A program made the position numbers and the translations under genes. The notes beneath the pieces were generated by a model. It was not told the DNA's origin, made no database searches, and worked only from the letters and a program-made list of their open reading frames with translations. This document shows, piece after piece, positions 51,254 to 63,966 of a stretch of DNA of 64,000 bases (the first letter of the stretch is position 1; each line of letters opens with the position of its first letter). The DNA comes from Cucumis sativus (Eukaryota > Streptophyta > Magnoliopsida > Cucurbitales > Cucurbitaceae), in NCBI RefSeq assembly GCF_000004075.3, contig NC_026657.2, positions 27,498,408-27,562,407 on the forward strand. Direction: 5' to 3'.

Positions 51254-51825
51254 AACGACGAAAATTGAAGCCCGACGATGACAGAGTCTGGTCTCTCCTA
51301 CTAGGGCGATAGATCTGACGGCAAAAGTCCGATCGTCCCTAGAAGAAGCTCGACAAAGTCATTTCTGCAAACGAAGATTGAAGTTCGACGATGACAGAGT
51401 CCGATCTCTCCTACTAGGTCTGTAGATCTGACGGCAAAAGCTCGATCGTCCCTAGAAGAAGCTCGACAAAGTCATTTCTGCAAACGAAGATTGAAGCCCG
51501 ACGATGACAGAGTCTAGTCTCTCCTACTATGGCAGTAGATATGACGACAAAAGCCTGATCATCTCTAGAAGAAGCTCGACAAAGTCATTTCTGCAAACGA
51601 AGATTGAAGTCTGACGATGACAGAGTCTGATCTCTCCTATTAGGGCGGTAGATCTGACGGCAAAAGCCCGATCGTTCCTAGAAGAAGCTCGACAAAGTCA
51701 TTTCTACAAATGAAGATTGAAGTCCACGATGACAGAGTCTGATCTCTCCTACTAGGGCGATAGATCTAATGACAAAAGTCCGATCATCCCTAGAAGAAGC
51801 TCGACAAAGTCATTCCTGCAAACGA
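51254..51825. repeat. 113-bp tandem repeat, five units
   Basis: GACGATGACAGAGTC recurs at 51274, 51387, 51500 and 51613, with a fifth copy one base short at 51726: an exact 113-bp period. Units contain TAGATCTGACG, AGAAGAAGCTCGACAAAGTC and TTTCTGCAAACGAAGATTGA. The array is followed by a CAAAAA repeat (51826-51872). Confidence 0.93.
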
Positions 51826-52654
51826 AAAAAAAAAAACAAAAACAAAAACAAAAACAAAAACAAAAAAAAAAGAGAAAAGAGAAAATGAGAAGAAAAGTTT
51901 TCTATAACTTTCTGCTGTTGGATGAAGAATAAGTGAGGAATGTATGTGTCTATTTATAAGACCAACAAATCCAATTTCCAAAAGGATTATGAATAATATT
52001 TAATCATTTTTTAAAAACAAATCCAATTCCTAAAAGGAATAGGAATGATTTTAAAAAATATATATATATAAAGAAAAGATAATCCAATTATCTTATTTCA
52101 TTTTTTGAGATAAATCTCAAGTTTAACTTTTATTGAGATACTTAAAATATTTAAAATTTTCAACATTTTTGTTCAAAATTCAAGTTAAATTAACTTGCAT
52201 ATATGACCTCTTTTTATCATGAATTTAAATCGGAACCATAAACCCAACTTTACCTAAGATTGAGGACCTGATTTTTTTATCTCAAATTAAAATTGCATTC
52301 CAAATTCTTATACATCCCCAAGATAAATTAAGGTACGGTAGAAACCTTATCCTTATTTCAAAATTAAAATTTTGGTTATATTCCAAATTTTACTTAAAAA
52401 AAATCATCATATTAAAATTTGTTATCCTCAAATAAAATTAAATTGCGGATAAAACTTTGAACTTTTTAAGGCTTGGCCATATTTCAACCCTTATTTTAAA
52501 TTTAAATCAAACTCATGTACTAAATTCATAGTTTAATTAATTTGATATGTTGAATTGAGCAAAAAAAAAAAAAAAACTCGTACTTTGACTTCAAATTTAT
52601 CTTTTCTGAGATTCATTCACCCATATACGTGCATAAATCTCGAAAATGGGCATT

Positions 52655-53413
52655 TGTTGAATAAGAAATTTTGAGACCAATCACAAATTGCCACATCATT
52701 TATTAAGTTAATGATGAAAAGTACAAATAATTAAATTTGGAACTAATTAAAATTGATATTTGCCACAAATTAAAGAATTGAAAAAAAACATAAATTGACA
52801 ATTCTAATAATGGCACACGTTTTCATCTTAATCGTTGGATTAAGTTAATCATTTTGATTCAATTAAATATTATTTACTTGGACTAAGTTCAATTAAATCC
52901 AAAAATAAGCTTAATTGAGCCCAAAGACAAAATATAACCTAAATCCATATAGTTGAGCTCATGCGTCTGGTTCATGGACCAACCAGGTTTAAGCCCATAA
53001 AGCCCACCAATGAACTCTATAAATAGAGGAATTCTCCTCATTTTTGGGGGTTGGAAATTTTTTACTCCAGAAGGTCTAGAGAGAATTCTCCCAAAAACTA
53101 TAAGACTCTCCAACTCCTGAAGTCGACCACACTCGAAGATTAAAGCTCCTTTGAAGATACAAACTTTCTTCCAAGACTCCAACTTCAAGAACATCACGTG
53201 CTCCGCTTCCTCAACCAACTTGAAAAATATCACGTGCTCCGCTTCTCCAAATCAAGCGTAAACGTTTAACAAACTTCAAGTACATCACGTGCTCCGCTTC
53301 CTCCAAATCAAGCGTAAGCATCCAGCCGAGAGAGAATCAGATGATCAAATTCTAGAGATTGAACCACATCGTCTCAAATGAACAAAAATACAACGAGAAA
53401 TCTCGTGCGAACA
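52655..53413 (+). repeat. 3' LTR, complete
   Basis: 759 bp, TG...CA ends. TATA box TATAAATA at 53018. Past the region shared with the 5' LTR it holds three copies of ATCACGTGCTCCGCTTC (CACGTG at 53195, 53231 and 53286), a small internal tandem repeat. Confidence 0.88.
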
Positions 53414-53418
53414 CCGTT

Positions 53419-56400
53419 AAAAACAAAGAAACATACAAAAAAAAAAAAAATTTGGTAGCTAAATTTAAACCAAGCTATAGTTTGTATTGCAAAAATAAGC
53501 TAAGATTTAAATAATAAATAATATTGAAAAAAAATCATTTAGATTTGAGTAACTAGTTAAATCTAAACCATCATGATTGTTTACAAAATAATTATAAAAA
53601 ATCTCATTTTTTATTTTATAATTTTAAAATTTGACATAAGGAAAAAAAACAATATATTTGCATTAAACAGAGAAACAAAAGAGTAACTAAAAATGTAACT
53701 TTTTGTTTTGGTTAATCTCATTAATTAATCAAAGACTAAGAACATATATTAGCCTCACTGTTACATATAAAGCTAAAATTTGTCATTAAATCTCCTACTT
53801 TTCACAAGGGAGAATTATCATTATTAGTACTCAACCTTATTCACCTCCTAAATGTTGATGTAAATTGTACTTTCCACAGTATAATCATCATCTCATTGAA
53901 TAGATATATAATTGAATAGATATATATATATAGACAACTAGAAAGAACCCTAATTTAAGAAATGTGTAAAATTACACTAAACAACAACAACATCAATCTC
54001 AATATCAATATCAAGTTTGTAACTAGTTTTTATAAATTTAATTTTAAAAAACCAAAATAAAAAAAAAGAAAATAGTTAGCAAACGAGACTTAAACACTAT
54101 CACATTAATTAAAAAATGCTTTTATAAACAAAAAAATTAAAAAACCATGCTCTCAACATTGTTTCAATTTTGAATCCCTTCTTTCATTATTGTTCACATA
54201 ATATGAAATCTGGTCTGTGTTGGTTGAGAGTTTATAGAATTGAATTGGGATTTTGTATGATTACTCTTTTTTGAGTGTCCAAATAAAAATGAGCTCAATG
54301 TTTAAAAATAGTTGCATTTAGAACCCAATGATACACATGAGGATGTGCAAAAAATCTTCTACCTCACACTCCTTATTTTTCACAAAGAAATCGAAGATTG
54401 ATCCCAAATAGAAAGAAGAAATTGAAACAGAAGCCTCAATTTGAACGAAAAGAATCAAATAATTGATTTTATAATTTTTACATATGGAAGAAGAAAAAGT
54501 CCATGAAGATTTTAAAAATGTTTTTCCAAAGTAAGAATTGGGGTCAAAGTAGTATGTTCGCATAGTATTGATGCAAGCAAAAGTAGAGGAAATTACTTGA
54601 TTTTTAAACTTTAGGCTAATTTTCATTTGAAAATTTTCTCTCTGTCATTTTGTCAATCTATGTACATATAAAGTCAAATCTTTCCATAAGGCAACGAAAA
54701 GATGCATACAACAACTCAATAAAACATGACATACACAACAACCACAATGCTATTGACTTAGGCATTACATAATATTGGACACACAACACATCATTTTATC
54801 ATTTTATCAAATATGATATGAGATTCCTTATAAGTTGCCTTGTCCGCTTATCTCTTCTTGACACTCCACCTCAACAAACCACCTACACAGCTGCTGCTCT
54901 CACAAGAGAAAAAAGAATGCTCTCCCTTAAAAAACTACTTTTTTAAATCACCAGTTTCGACATATACATGCCTTTCATTTCCAAGTTTTGTCCTCATGTT
55001 TATAAAAATAAATCTCTTTTGATCCTTACGTTTTCAAGATATACTTTTTTAGTTTTGAATTTTTTAAAATTAGACTTAAGGATTTTCAAATAATTCTATG
55101 GTTTTATTTTAAATAAGAAAATTTTGTGTAAATGTAGTAAAACCCAAAAATATTTACAACAAAAAAACAAAAGTCCATTAAGCCAGTGAAATATTTTCAT
55201 AATTTTCATATTTGTTCTTGAATATTTGACACAATTAGTTATTCTCTTTTTTCTTCTTCTTTGCTATTTATTCATCCTCTTTTTAAAATTTCTTTATCTC
55301 ATTTTTCAGATTTTCTTTCTCATATTTTTAAATAGTTTATTATTCTGCTTTAAATACATCTTCATCATTTTCGACAAGATTCTTTAAAATTACTTCATCT
55401 TCATCATACTCGACAATATCAAAATCGTTTAAATATCATTTTGATATGATTTAAATAAACATTTACCATGTTTTAAAATCGATAGAGTTGGTTTTTTTAC
55501 CCATTTTGTTTAAGGAGTTTGAATCTTTTCCTCATGCCTTTAAATGAAACATAATTTTAATTTTAACGAAGTTATTGAATCCAACCAATAATCTCAATCA
55601 ATTATTCCAACTTCTTCTTCTTTTTCTTTTTTCTTTTTATTTTTTATAATACATTCGTACAAATTTCCTCAACATCACTTTTTCTTATTTCTCTTTATAC
55701 ATGTTTGGTAATAAAATCAAGGGGAATAATAAATAATAAATAAATATTCTCACTAAGTCTCGCTCCATCATCATATTTTAATATTTTTAAATTTCTTATT
55801 TCACTCAATAGAAATAGAGGCAAATCAAATATTTAATTTCAACCTCCAACCCAACAATCTTGTAGCTAATCGAATGGACCTTTAGATATACTAAAATTTC
55901 AACCTCAAGTAAAGTCGTGACCTAACATGAAATTTTGGACTTATCACTGTTGGTATGTTAGTTGTTAATCTTGTTTCCAAATTACATAATGAGACACGCT
56001 AGTGCAGCCACATGGTTGGAGTATTGGGTTAATTGAAATGGACCATTATTTGAATATGGGCCTAAGCTCTTAACATTGTTATTGTTGAAAGGGGTCTCTA
56101 CTTAGAAATGGAAGCCTGTTTAGTTCTTTGATGAAAAATAACAAAAACTTTGGCCATTTATATGTATTTTAAGACTCAACACAAGTGGCTTTTGGTTGCG
56201 ACACCTTTTCAAAAACATATTTCTATTTCCGATTCCATCCAAGCTTTGTTAAGATTGTTGGTAATTGGATTACAAATCATTCAATTCGATTTACGGTTTG
56301 AAATAGAACAATTTAAATTTTTTCAAACTGTGTCCTTGCATTTATCATGTTATATGGTATATGCATTTTTTTTTCTATTATTAAAGTTGTATTTAACAAG

Positions 56401-59090
56401 TGTTTGAAGGCAAAAAAAAAAAATCCAATGAAAATATGGGAGAAAATAAATTAAACCAATCAATGATGATGATGATGGCTAATGGGGATTGATTCCTTTA
56501 TTAAATTTGTTTGTTTTGGAAGAAATATGTATAATGGGACTTGACTTGATCACTTGATGACTTGACTACCCAATTTGTTGATATTAACATCCTAACTCTT
56601 AACCTAAGTTTGGGACTCAAAAGTGTTAATTAGCCTTTGCCTTTTCCACCAATCACTCCATCAGTCCAATAATTTCATTTCTTTCCATTTCAACTTCCTT
56701 TTCCTAAATTCAACTTTACTTTTCTCTTTTTTTTTCTAGATTAATAATATATAATGGTGGATTGTTTTTTTTAATGCAATTGGAGTCCTTCACATTTGAA
56801 TCATACCAACATGTTAATTAGTTAGGTTCGATTTGACTGTAACAATAGATTCAAAACTCTAATTCTTTTATTTGAGATATACTCACTTTTATCTTACTCA
56901 TATTTATGTTTGAAGTTTAGATTTACATTTACGATCATAATTAAAGTTTAGAAAATTGAAAAATCAAAGTGAATTTAAGGTTATTTTCGAACATAGAAAA
57001 ATGAATCAAAATATTTATAAAATATAACAAAACATCTAGATAAATTGCGACACACCAAAATACATTACTATGTGAGTTCACATATACAAATAGTAATGGA
57101 TCATGTGATATTTTGTAATATTTGTAAATATTTTTATAAATGTTTTCATTTAAAACCATTTTCTAAAATTAATTAATAAATTATAGATAAAAAAAAAAGT
57201 GAGACCAAAGTCAATATTATTGTAAAGTAAAAAGAAGTAAATTTAAAAGAAAAAGAAAAAGGAGAGAAAGGGAGAGTTTGAAGTTTTGAATTAAAGTAAT
57301 CCGTATTCCTTGTTTTAAAACAAAAAAGGGCCATAACCCTATTGATATGGTACATCGTAAAAAAAAGGACCTATTATATGCATTGCCTAATTTTAGTATT
57401 ATTTACAAAAAAGACAAAATTATTGCACCAATACTTTAAATTATATCATGATGATAAAAAAAAAAAACAAATTTTAAAAACTACCATTACTCAAATTGAA
57501 AATGATTAATTTAAAAAACGTGGAAAAGATAAGAGTGTAATGTTGATATGTGATGTTTGGTTTGTTTTAGGGTCCATACTTGAAAAGAGTAATGTGGAAA
57601 TAGGAAACCCATTTGGTAGATAGATACCTACTTGTAGGCCAAAATAGTCTAAAAGAAACCCTTATTCTTTTTTTAAAAAATAATATAATATATATACAAC
57701 TCTTTTTTAAAAAGAGAATAAAAAAAAAGAAGTAGTAATATTAAAAGCACATAAAGAAATGGTTAGGATTTCTAACTTTTTGGAGCTTAGTTGTAAAGGG
57801 AGAGGTGCTTCCACATATATATATATTTGTGCAAATATGGAAAATGCAAATTTATTCTCCTAACAACTTCTTTGTGTTCATCTGTTTTCTTTATTAGATT
57901 TTAGACAAAATGTCTGATATCATTGTTTATCTTATAACATTTTTATTTTTAAACTCAAAATATGAAAACATATTTTAGTAACGTTATTACATATCATCTT
58001 TTAATGCTACTTATGATATTTTTATAAATGCTCTTTAAGCACCTAATTTCAACCTTTAAATAAGGGTTTTATTCTCCACTTCATTTAATGGTAAAGCATA
58101 AATAAATAAATAAATAACAATATTCATAAGTTTAATTTTTATAAATATAAGAAATTATGAATGTAAATGAAGTTTTTATATTTTTGAGTTTAGAGAAATA
58201 GTGAGATGATATGTAAGATTTGTATAAAATTGAAATGTTGAAATGTTGAGGTTGATATTTTAATAAATAATTAACAAAAACGTGTTTTACAAATTAGACC
58301 ACAATTTGATGATTCATTAGATTGTTTGAATTTAATTGATAAGGTATAAGTACCAGAATGGATTGAAACTGAATGCAACCACTTGAGTAGACAAGATAGA
58401 GAGATTTGAACATAAAAAAAAGTGACTACACTATATATCTTTATATCAATACAACTATCATTTTCCTAATATATACCCATATACATTATATTTTATTTAC
58501 TAACTAGTCAAACCTATATGTATATATAATACAGTGAATCTTTTTTCATGGGACTTTATAATTCAATACAAGTTATTTAAAAAGAGTAAACAGGAAATTT
58601 GATAAAATATTTATGGAAAAATTGGTTGTAATTATAGAAGCAAAAAAAGTGTAATCGAAAAAGGGAAATTAGGGGCATACAATAGAGAGAATAAACTAAA
58701 AGATGAAACCATAATTTTTTATTAACTTGGAAATGGTCTAATATCTGAATGTTTTGGATGATTCTTTTTTGTTCATTTTCTTCAGTGGGATCATGGAAGT
58801 TGGAGCGAAGATTATGAAGATAATGGATTGGAAATACCGTATTATACGCTAATTTCTTGGATTTTATGGCTTTTGTTTTCTTCTTCGTTACATTACAATT
58901 TTCTCATTCAGCATCGGGATTCCAATCTCTTTCTTCTCTCTCTTTCTTCTCTTAAATAACCATTTTCATTTCCAATCTTCAAAAGGGTATCAGAATTTCC
59001 AGTTGTGGACCTGAAAAAACTCATCTCTTAAATGCCAACCACAATCGGTTTTTTCATCTTCAAAGCTCTGTGATTCCACAATTCGATTTG
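53419..59090. other. AT-rich intergenic region upstream of the kinase gene
   Basis: About 5.7 kb without a credible coding stretch or recognisable transposon. The 150 bases before 59091 are the likely kinase 5' UTR (CT-rich TCTTTCTTCTCTCTC near 58930-58950). Confidence 0.55.
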
Positions 59091-60461
59091 ATGGGTTACC
59101 TCTCTTGCCGAGCGGAATCTGCAATTTCGACTTCGAATTCCTTAACCCCATCTTCTTCTACCAATTCCTCGCATAAATTAGAGAAACCCCTTAAGATCCA
59201 GCAGTTCGATTACAGTGATCTTGAGGCCGCCACTAATGGGTTCTCTGATCAGAAGCTTTTAGGCAAAGGTAGCCATGGATATGTGTATAAAGCTGTTCTT
59301 GGTGGTCGTCTTGTGGCTGTGAAAAAATCCTCTCGAGCTCAGATTGTTGCTCCTCCTCCTGCTCGTCCTGCTTCGTTGTCTTCTTCAATGGCTTCTTGTG
59401 AAATCACCAATGAAGTGGACAATGAGATCGAGATTTTGTCCAAAATCCAGAGCCCCAGATTGGTTAATTTGGTGGGTTTTACAAATGATTCCAAGGATAG
59501 GCTTCTGGTGGTTGAATTTATGAGCAATGGTACGCTTTATGATGTGATTCATTCGGGTTCGAGACCTCTTTATTGGGGTCGAAGGATTCGATTAGCCTTA
59601 CAAACTGCTAAGGCTATTGAAACTCTCCATGCTTCAAATCCCCCTGTAATTCATAGAGATATCAAGTCTGCTAATGTGCTAATTGACAGGAATTACAATG
59701 CTAGATTGGGGGATTTCGGGCTGGCGATTCAGGGTTACGCTGATGATTATCGACTCCGGTCGACGCCCCCGGCAGGAACCATGGGGTACCTTGATCCTTG
59801 CTATGTCACCCCTGATAATTTAAGTACTAAAACCGATGTGTTTAGCTTTGGAATTTTGTTGTTGGAGATTATCAGTGGAAGGAAAGCTATTGATGTTGGA
59901 TATTCCCCTCCTTCTATTGTTGATTGGGCTGTTCCTCTCATTAAGAAAGGGAAATTAATGGCCATTTATGATCCTAGAATTGCTCCTCCTAAAGACCCTA
60001 TTGTTAGAAAACAATTGGCTGTTATTGCTGCTAAATGTGTGAGGTCTTGTAGAGAGAGGAGACCTTCTATGAAAGATGTGGTTGTTTGGCTTACTGGGTT
60101 GAGCAAACTGGTTCCTCTGCATTCATGGAATGGCTTTAACAATCCATGTTTGATGGTGGAGACTGTAGGACGACCAGTCGAAATGAGGAATTCGCAATCG
60201 AATTTGAGAAGTCCTAGTGTAGAGGATGGGGATTTGGATGTGGGTAATGCAAAAATGTCACGGCGAGACATTAAAAACTCAAGGAGAGTTTATTCTGATT
60301 TGGGGATCAGTAATAACTTGATGGATCTCATGGCTTGTATTGAGGAGGAATCTGGATTTCGAGACGAGTCTAACCGTGTCGGGTCTCATTCGAGATTCTC
60401 CAACCGTTTCTTTAGTTCTAGATTTGTTAGTGGAAGGAATCATGAATTGGAGGCCAAATGA
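59091..60461 (+). CDS. Receptor-like cytoplasmic Ser/Thr kinase, At3g51990/At1g28390 type
   Basis: Intronless, 456 residues. The start is ATG 59091 (MGYLSCRAES); seven upstream codons in frame begin with GTG. Kinase domain about 51-330: glycine loop LGKGSHGYV (57-65), Lys in VAVKK (78), HRDIKSANV (188-196), DFG (208-210) and GTMGYLDP in the activation segment. All catalytic residues are present. A Ser/Ala/Pro-rich insert (about 80-105) separates the Lys strand from helix C. There is no signal peptide or membrane segment; Gly2 and Cys6 might be acylated, tethering it to the plasma membrane. The Ser/Arg-rich tail (about 340-456) is unlike known domains. The MGYLSC start and overall order match Arabidopsis At3g51990 and At1g28390. 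Substrates and upstream receptor are unknown. Confidence 0.92.
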   Translation: MGYLSCRAESAISTSNSLTPSSSTNSSHKLEKPLKIQQFDYSDLEAATNGFSDQKLLGKGSHGYVYKAVLGGRLVAVKKSSRAQIVAPPPARPASLSSSMASCEITNEVDNEIEILSKIQSPRLVNLVGFTNDSKDRLLVVEFMSNGTLYDVIHSGSRPLYWGRRIRLALQTAKAIETLHASNPPVIHRDIKSANVLIDRNYNARLGDFGLAIQGYADDYRLRSTPPAGTMGYLDPCYVTPDNLSTKTDVFSFGILLLEIISGRKAIDVGYSPPSIVDWAVPLIKKGKLMAIYDPRIAPPKDPIVRKQLAVIAAKCVRSCRERRPSMKDVVVWLTGLSKLVPLHSWNGFNNPCLMVETVGRPVEMRNSQSNLRSPSVEDGDLDVGNAKMSRRDIKNSRRVYSDLGISNNLMDLMACIEEESGFRDESNRVGSHSRFSNRFFSSRFVSGRNHELEAK

Positions 60462-61080
60462 AAACTTATATGTTGTGGAAGAGTTGGCATGCTTGAAGCT
60501 TCAGAGATCATTCTGTTGATGATACACACACAATTCAATTCAATTCAAAACTTTAATGCAATAATCTGAGGTTGCATCAGATCTTGGCTGGGTTTTGACT
60601 TGTGAGCTTCTCTTTCTTGCAAATTTCAAATTGTAGGTAAATTTTTTGGCAGCTTGATTTTTTTCTGTGTTCAATCAATCTAATGATCTCAAGCAAGGTT
60701 AATTATAGATCATGGGCACATTGCTGATGTACCTCTTATTTGTTATTTCTGTTATTGACTGATTGCTGATTGTTCATATGTTATGGTAAATTGAGTCTTT
60801 GTGTATGATAAAGATAAAGATTCTTTTCAATGGCATTCAAGCTGTATCACACTTCAAAAGCTGTTGATTGAGAAGTATAAGTTCAAAAATTGGTTGATTT
60901 TGGTTTTATATTTCAAACATGATGTTCTCTTATGTTTTGTGTTATATTTCTTGTTTTATCTTTATGTCCCTGTGCCCTTATAATAGAAAACAAGTATGTC
61001 CCATTAGATGCCAAATAGATTTAACATGTATGAACCAGAAGGTCAAATGTTTCTTTTTCTTATGTTGAAATATCTTTAAA

Positions 61081-61450
61081 ACCACCATTTGTTGCCTCAA
61101 TGGTCCATGGATGTAAACCAAAATTTTCTAAACAAGTATGTCCCATGAGTTTAAACTACAGTACACGGATTTTCCATGATCAGTCGAGATGTGTTAAAAG
61201 GTTATTACTTGTTAGGTTCTCTTCATCAGAAACAGGAACAAGAACTTATCATTGATAATTGAAAAGTTATAGGAGACGAAACCACCATTTGTTGACTCAA
61301 TGGTCCATTGATAAGGTGTAAACCGAAACTTTTGAAACCATGAGTTTAAACTACAGTACACAGAATCGAGATGTGTTAAAAGTTGTTAAGCTCTCTTTGT
61401 TAGGAACAAGAATGAAAACTTATCATTGATAATTTAGAAATTATAAGTCT
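61081..61450. repeat. Degenerate ~200-bp tandem duplication downstream of the kinase
   Basis: ACCACCATTTGTTG starts at 61081 and 61281. Both copies then carry CTCAATGGTCCAT, TGTAAACC, GAGTTTAAACTACAGTACAC, GAGATGTGTTAAAAG and ACTTATCATTGATAATT in the same order; the second copy is shorter. Confidence 0.85.
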
Positions 61451-63319
61451 TAACCGACTCTCATCAAGAACAGAAACTTCTAAACCCATAAACCGAAAAC
61501 CGAAACATAATAATTGCAAAAATCTTAAGAGAGAGCCACTACAAAAAGCTGCACAGGTCTTTACTTGCAAGCAAGTGAGATAGCTTTCTTTGCCCTTTTG
61601 TTTTGCTTGAATCAAATTGCTTCTATGTGGTCCTGAAAGGCAAATTCAAACCTTCACCATTATTTTCCATATGGAAAGTTTTTGTTTTAGGCACTGCTAT
61701 AGGGTGAATATGAAGCCAAAGAAGGTCATTGCATGGCCCAAAGGATACACTTCTTAGAGGAGAATAAGGATCATGTTTTGTCCAAACACAAGAAAACACA
61801 TAGAAACTGACAACCAGCTTCACCCAACAGGTGATTTTTTTAATGTCTTCTCTGTCTCTGCTTTGATTCTTCCTTCTGAATACACTATTAACTTACTGAC
61901 TAACACTAGTGACTTCACTCACATGCATCTCCAACCAGTTTGTTTTGAAACTCATTTCATAACTATTTTGTTTCTAGCCTTCTGATTATTAGAGATAAAT
62001 TTCCTTTCTTTTTGTAGTTTTACATCTTGTATAACTCTCTCAAAATCTTAGATTTTCTCCCTTCAATATGTTCTTCAAAACCTATACTATTCTCTAAACA
62101 ACTGGCCTCTTTCTCACCAAGGTTGTGCTTGCTTGATTTGTTGTTTGTTTATTTAAATGGAAGGTTTGGATTCATATAGATAAACACAAAAGAACTTTCA
62201 CACCGTTTCAACCAGGATACTCGTATTTCTTTTGTTTTTGACAATTTCTTTAAAAGCGACGACATTTATATTGATATTTTGATGCTTGCAAGGGTTTGAC
62301 ATTTTTTTCTTTATATAAGTAAAACAAATCCGTCTAACATAAAGAAAAAAATAAGTAACAAAGTTTAAAATTTTAACTTATTTAATACAATTTGTGTTGT
62401 AAATATTTATTAGTGTCATTTTAAAATTGAGTCTTTGACATTTTTATTAAAATCTTTGATTGAATATGGTACAATGTAAAACCACTAATTAATATATATA
62501 TATATATATGTCTCTCTAATTATATAATAATATGACAATCAGGTTGTAATACTATAATAATCTCCCTATATCACAAGCTTCTGTGTATTTAAAATCATTG
62601 CAACTCAGATATTATAGCTGTTTATATATATATTTATCTTTTATTAGTGTCAATTAAAAGGACAAAATAGCTAACTACATCCTATTACCCAATAATTAAC
62701 CTATTAAATAATGACTTGTTATACCTTTATAATCTATATGCTTAATTTTAATTTGATTTTTAAGCTTTGAAAAGTTTGATTGAGTACATCTAAATTATGA
62801 TGTTGAAACTCTCAATTTCTAACTCTAGAAAAGGGAGAGTTGTTTATGAATGATATGTTTACGTTCTATATCATCTCATCATAGCTTGCCAAAATATTTT
62901 ACTTTAATTTTTTTATTTTCGGTTGAAGATTTTAGTAACTTCATAAACTCACTTTCGTAATGTCTTTTTTATGAACAATTTTGGGATTAGAAATGTCATA
63001 GTGAACTTTTAATCTCTCGGGATGAAAGTATTTTTTTTCTTTTTTTAATCAAGTCTAGGGATGAAAGTTGTGTCAATTACTATATTTGTGATGGAAACAT
63101 TTAATGAAGGAGTTTTTTAGAAAATATAACAAAACGTGAAAATATTTACACATTACACAACAATTTTGAAAAAGAAAAATGGCCACAACCCCATAATATG
63201 AAATAACAAAAATACACTACGATTAATCGACCACAAAAATATCCTATGATTAATTGACCATGCGAAAAGTTTCTAATTTAAACAATCATATAAAATAGCC
63301 TAAAAGATCTTTTAAATAT

Positions 63320-63535
63320 TGGTACACGACTGTTCAGATCTTGGTAAACGATCGTTTGAATCTATTACTTATCTATCTGGAATAGACAGTGATGATGATC
63401 TATCTATGTCTATATGAGATAGGCGACTAATCGTGTATCAATATCTAAACAATCTTGGAACACGATATTATACCAAATCTAAATCTAAACGATATTGTAC
63501 GAAGTTCGTTTAGATTTTGGTACACGATTATGTAG
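63320..63535. repeat. Degenerate repeat in both orientations
   Basis: Words of the form TTGGTA(C/A)ACGA followed by GTTTAGAT or its variants occur near 63320, 63342 and 63515. The inverted form (AAATCTAAACGA) occurs near 63477, with a GTGATGATGATCTATCTATG segment between. It is a probable transposon remnant. Confidence 0.45.
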
Positions 63536-63966
63536 TGAAAAAAGAGAAGAAAAAAAATAGAGATGATGAAGAAAAAAGAAATTCTAAAATAGGAAATGAG
63601 AAAATCACAAACAAGAAGAAGTGAAAATATAAAGAAGAAGAAGTAATAATATAAAGAAGATGTGCGGTAATTCAGTACTCCGTTCTGCGAAATTCAAAAC
63701 CAACAAAGATAAATCTAGAATTTATGAAAAAACAATAATGTGACTTTATAGACTTTTAATTTCTATTATAAATATTTGCTTGAGTCAAACTACATAATAA
63801 TTAATTGGGTGAATTAATTACTTAAAAAATAATATTGTAAAGTTATCTTAAATAAAAAAAGACCTAATTCCAAAAAGTTTGTTTAATATTGAGAAAGAGT
63901 GTGAACAATAGGAAGCTTTTTTCCTTCTTTACTTTCAACTTACCCCATTCCCATCATTCATTCACA

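Larger units (their letters stand above)
48942..53413 (+). mobile_element. Non-coding LTR retroelement filled with tandem repeats
   Basis: Long direct repeats at 48942-49495 and 52655-53413 are near-identical, starting TGTTGAATAAGAAATTTTGA. The right copy ends ...GCGAACA. CCGTT flanks both ends (48937-48941, 53414-53418), a 5-bp target duplication. A short purine stretch (GAAAATGGG) lies just left of the right LTR. There is no gag, protease, integrase or reverse transcriptase. The interior is a 39-bp minisatellite, a GAA-type tract, a 113-bp tandem array and about 0.8 kb of AT-rich DNA. The left LTR lacks its last ~210 bp and no primer-binding site is visible. The LTR sequences still carry TATAAATA boxes (49301, 53018). 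Confidence 0.85.
60462..63966. other. Kinase 3' UTR and AT-rich intergenic region
   Basis: It contains a degenerate ~200-bp tandem duplication (61081-61450), a TA microsatellite near 62490 and a repeat-like stretch with GGTACACGA words at 63320-63535. No gene is supported. Confidence 0.55.

Noticed and set aside
50773..51255. Lys/Glu-rich and Phe/Leu-rich open frames
   Set aside because: Simple GAA/GAAA repeat read on either strand.
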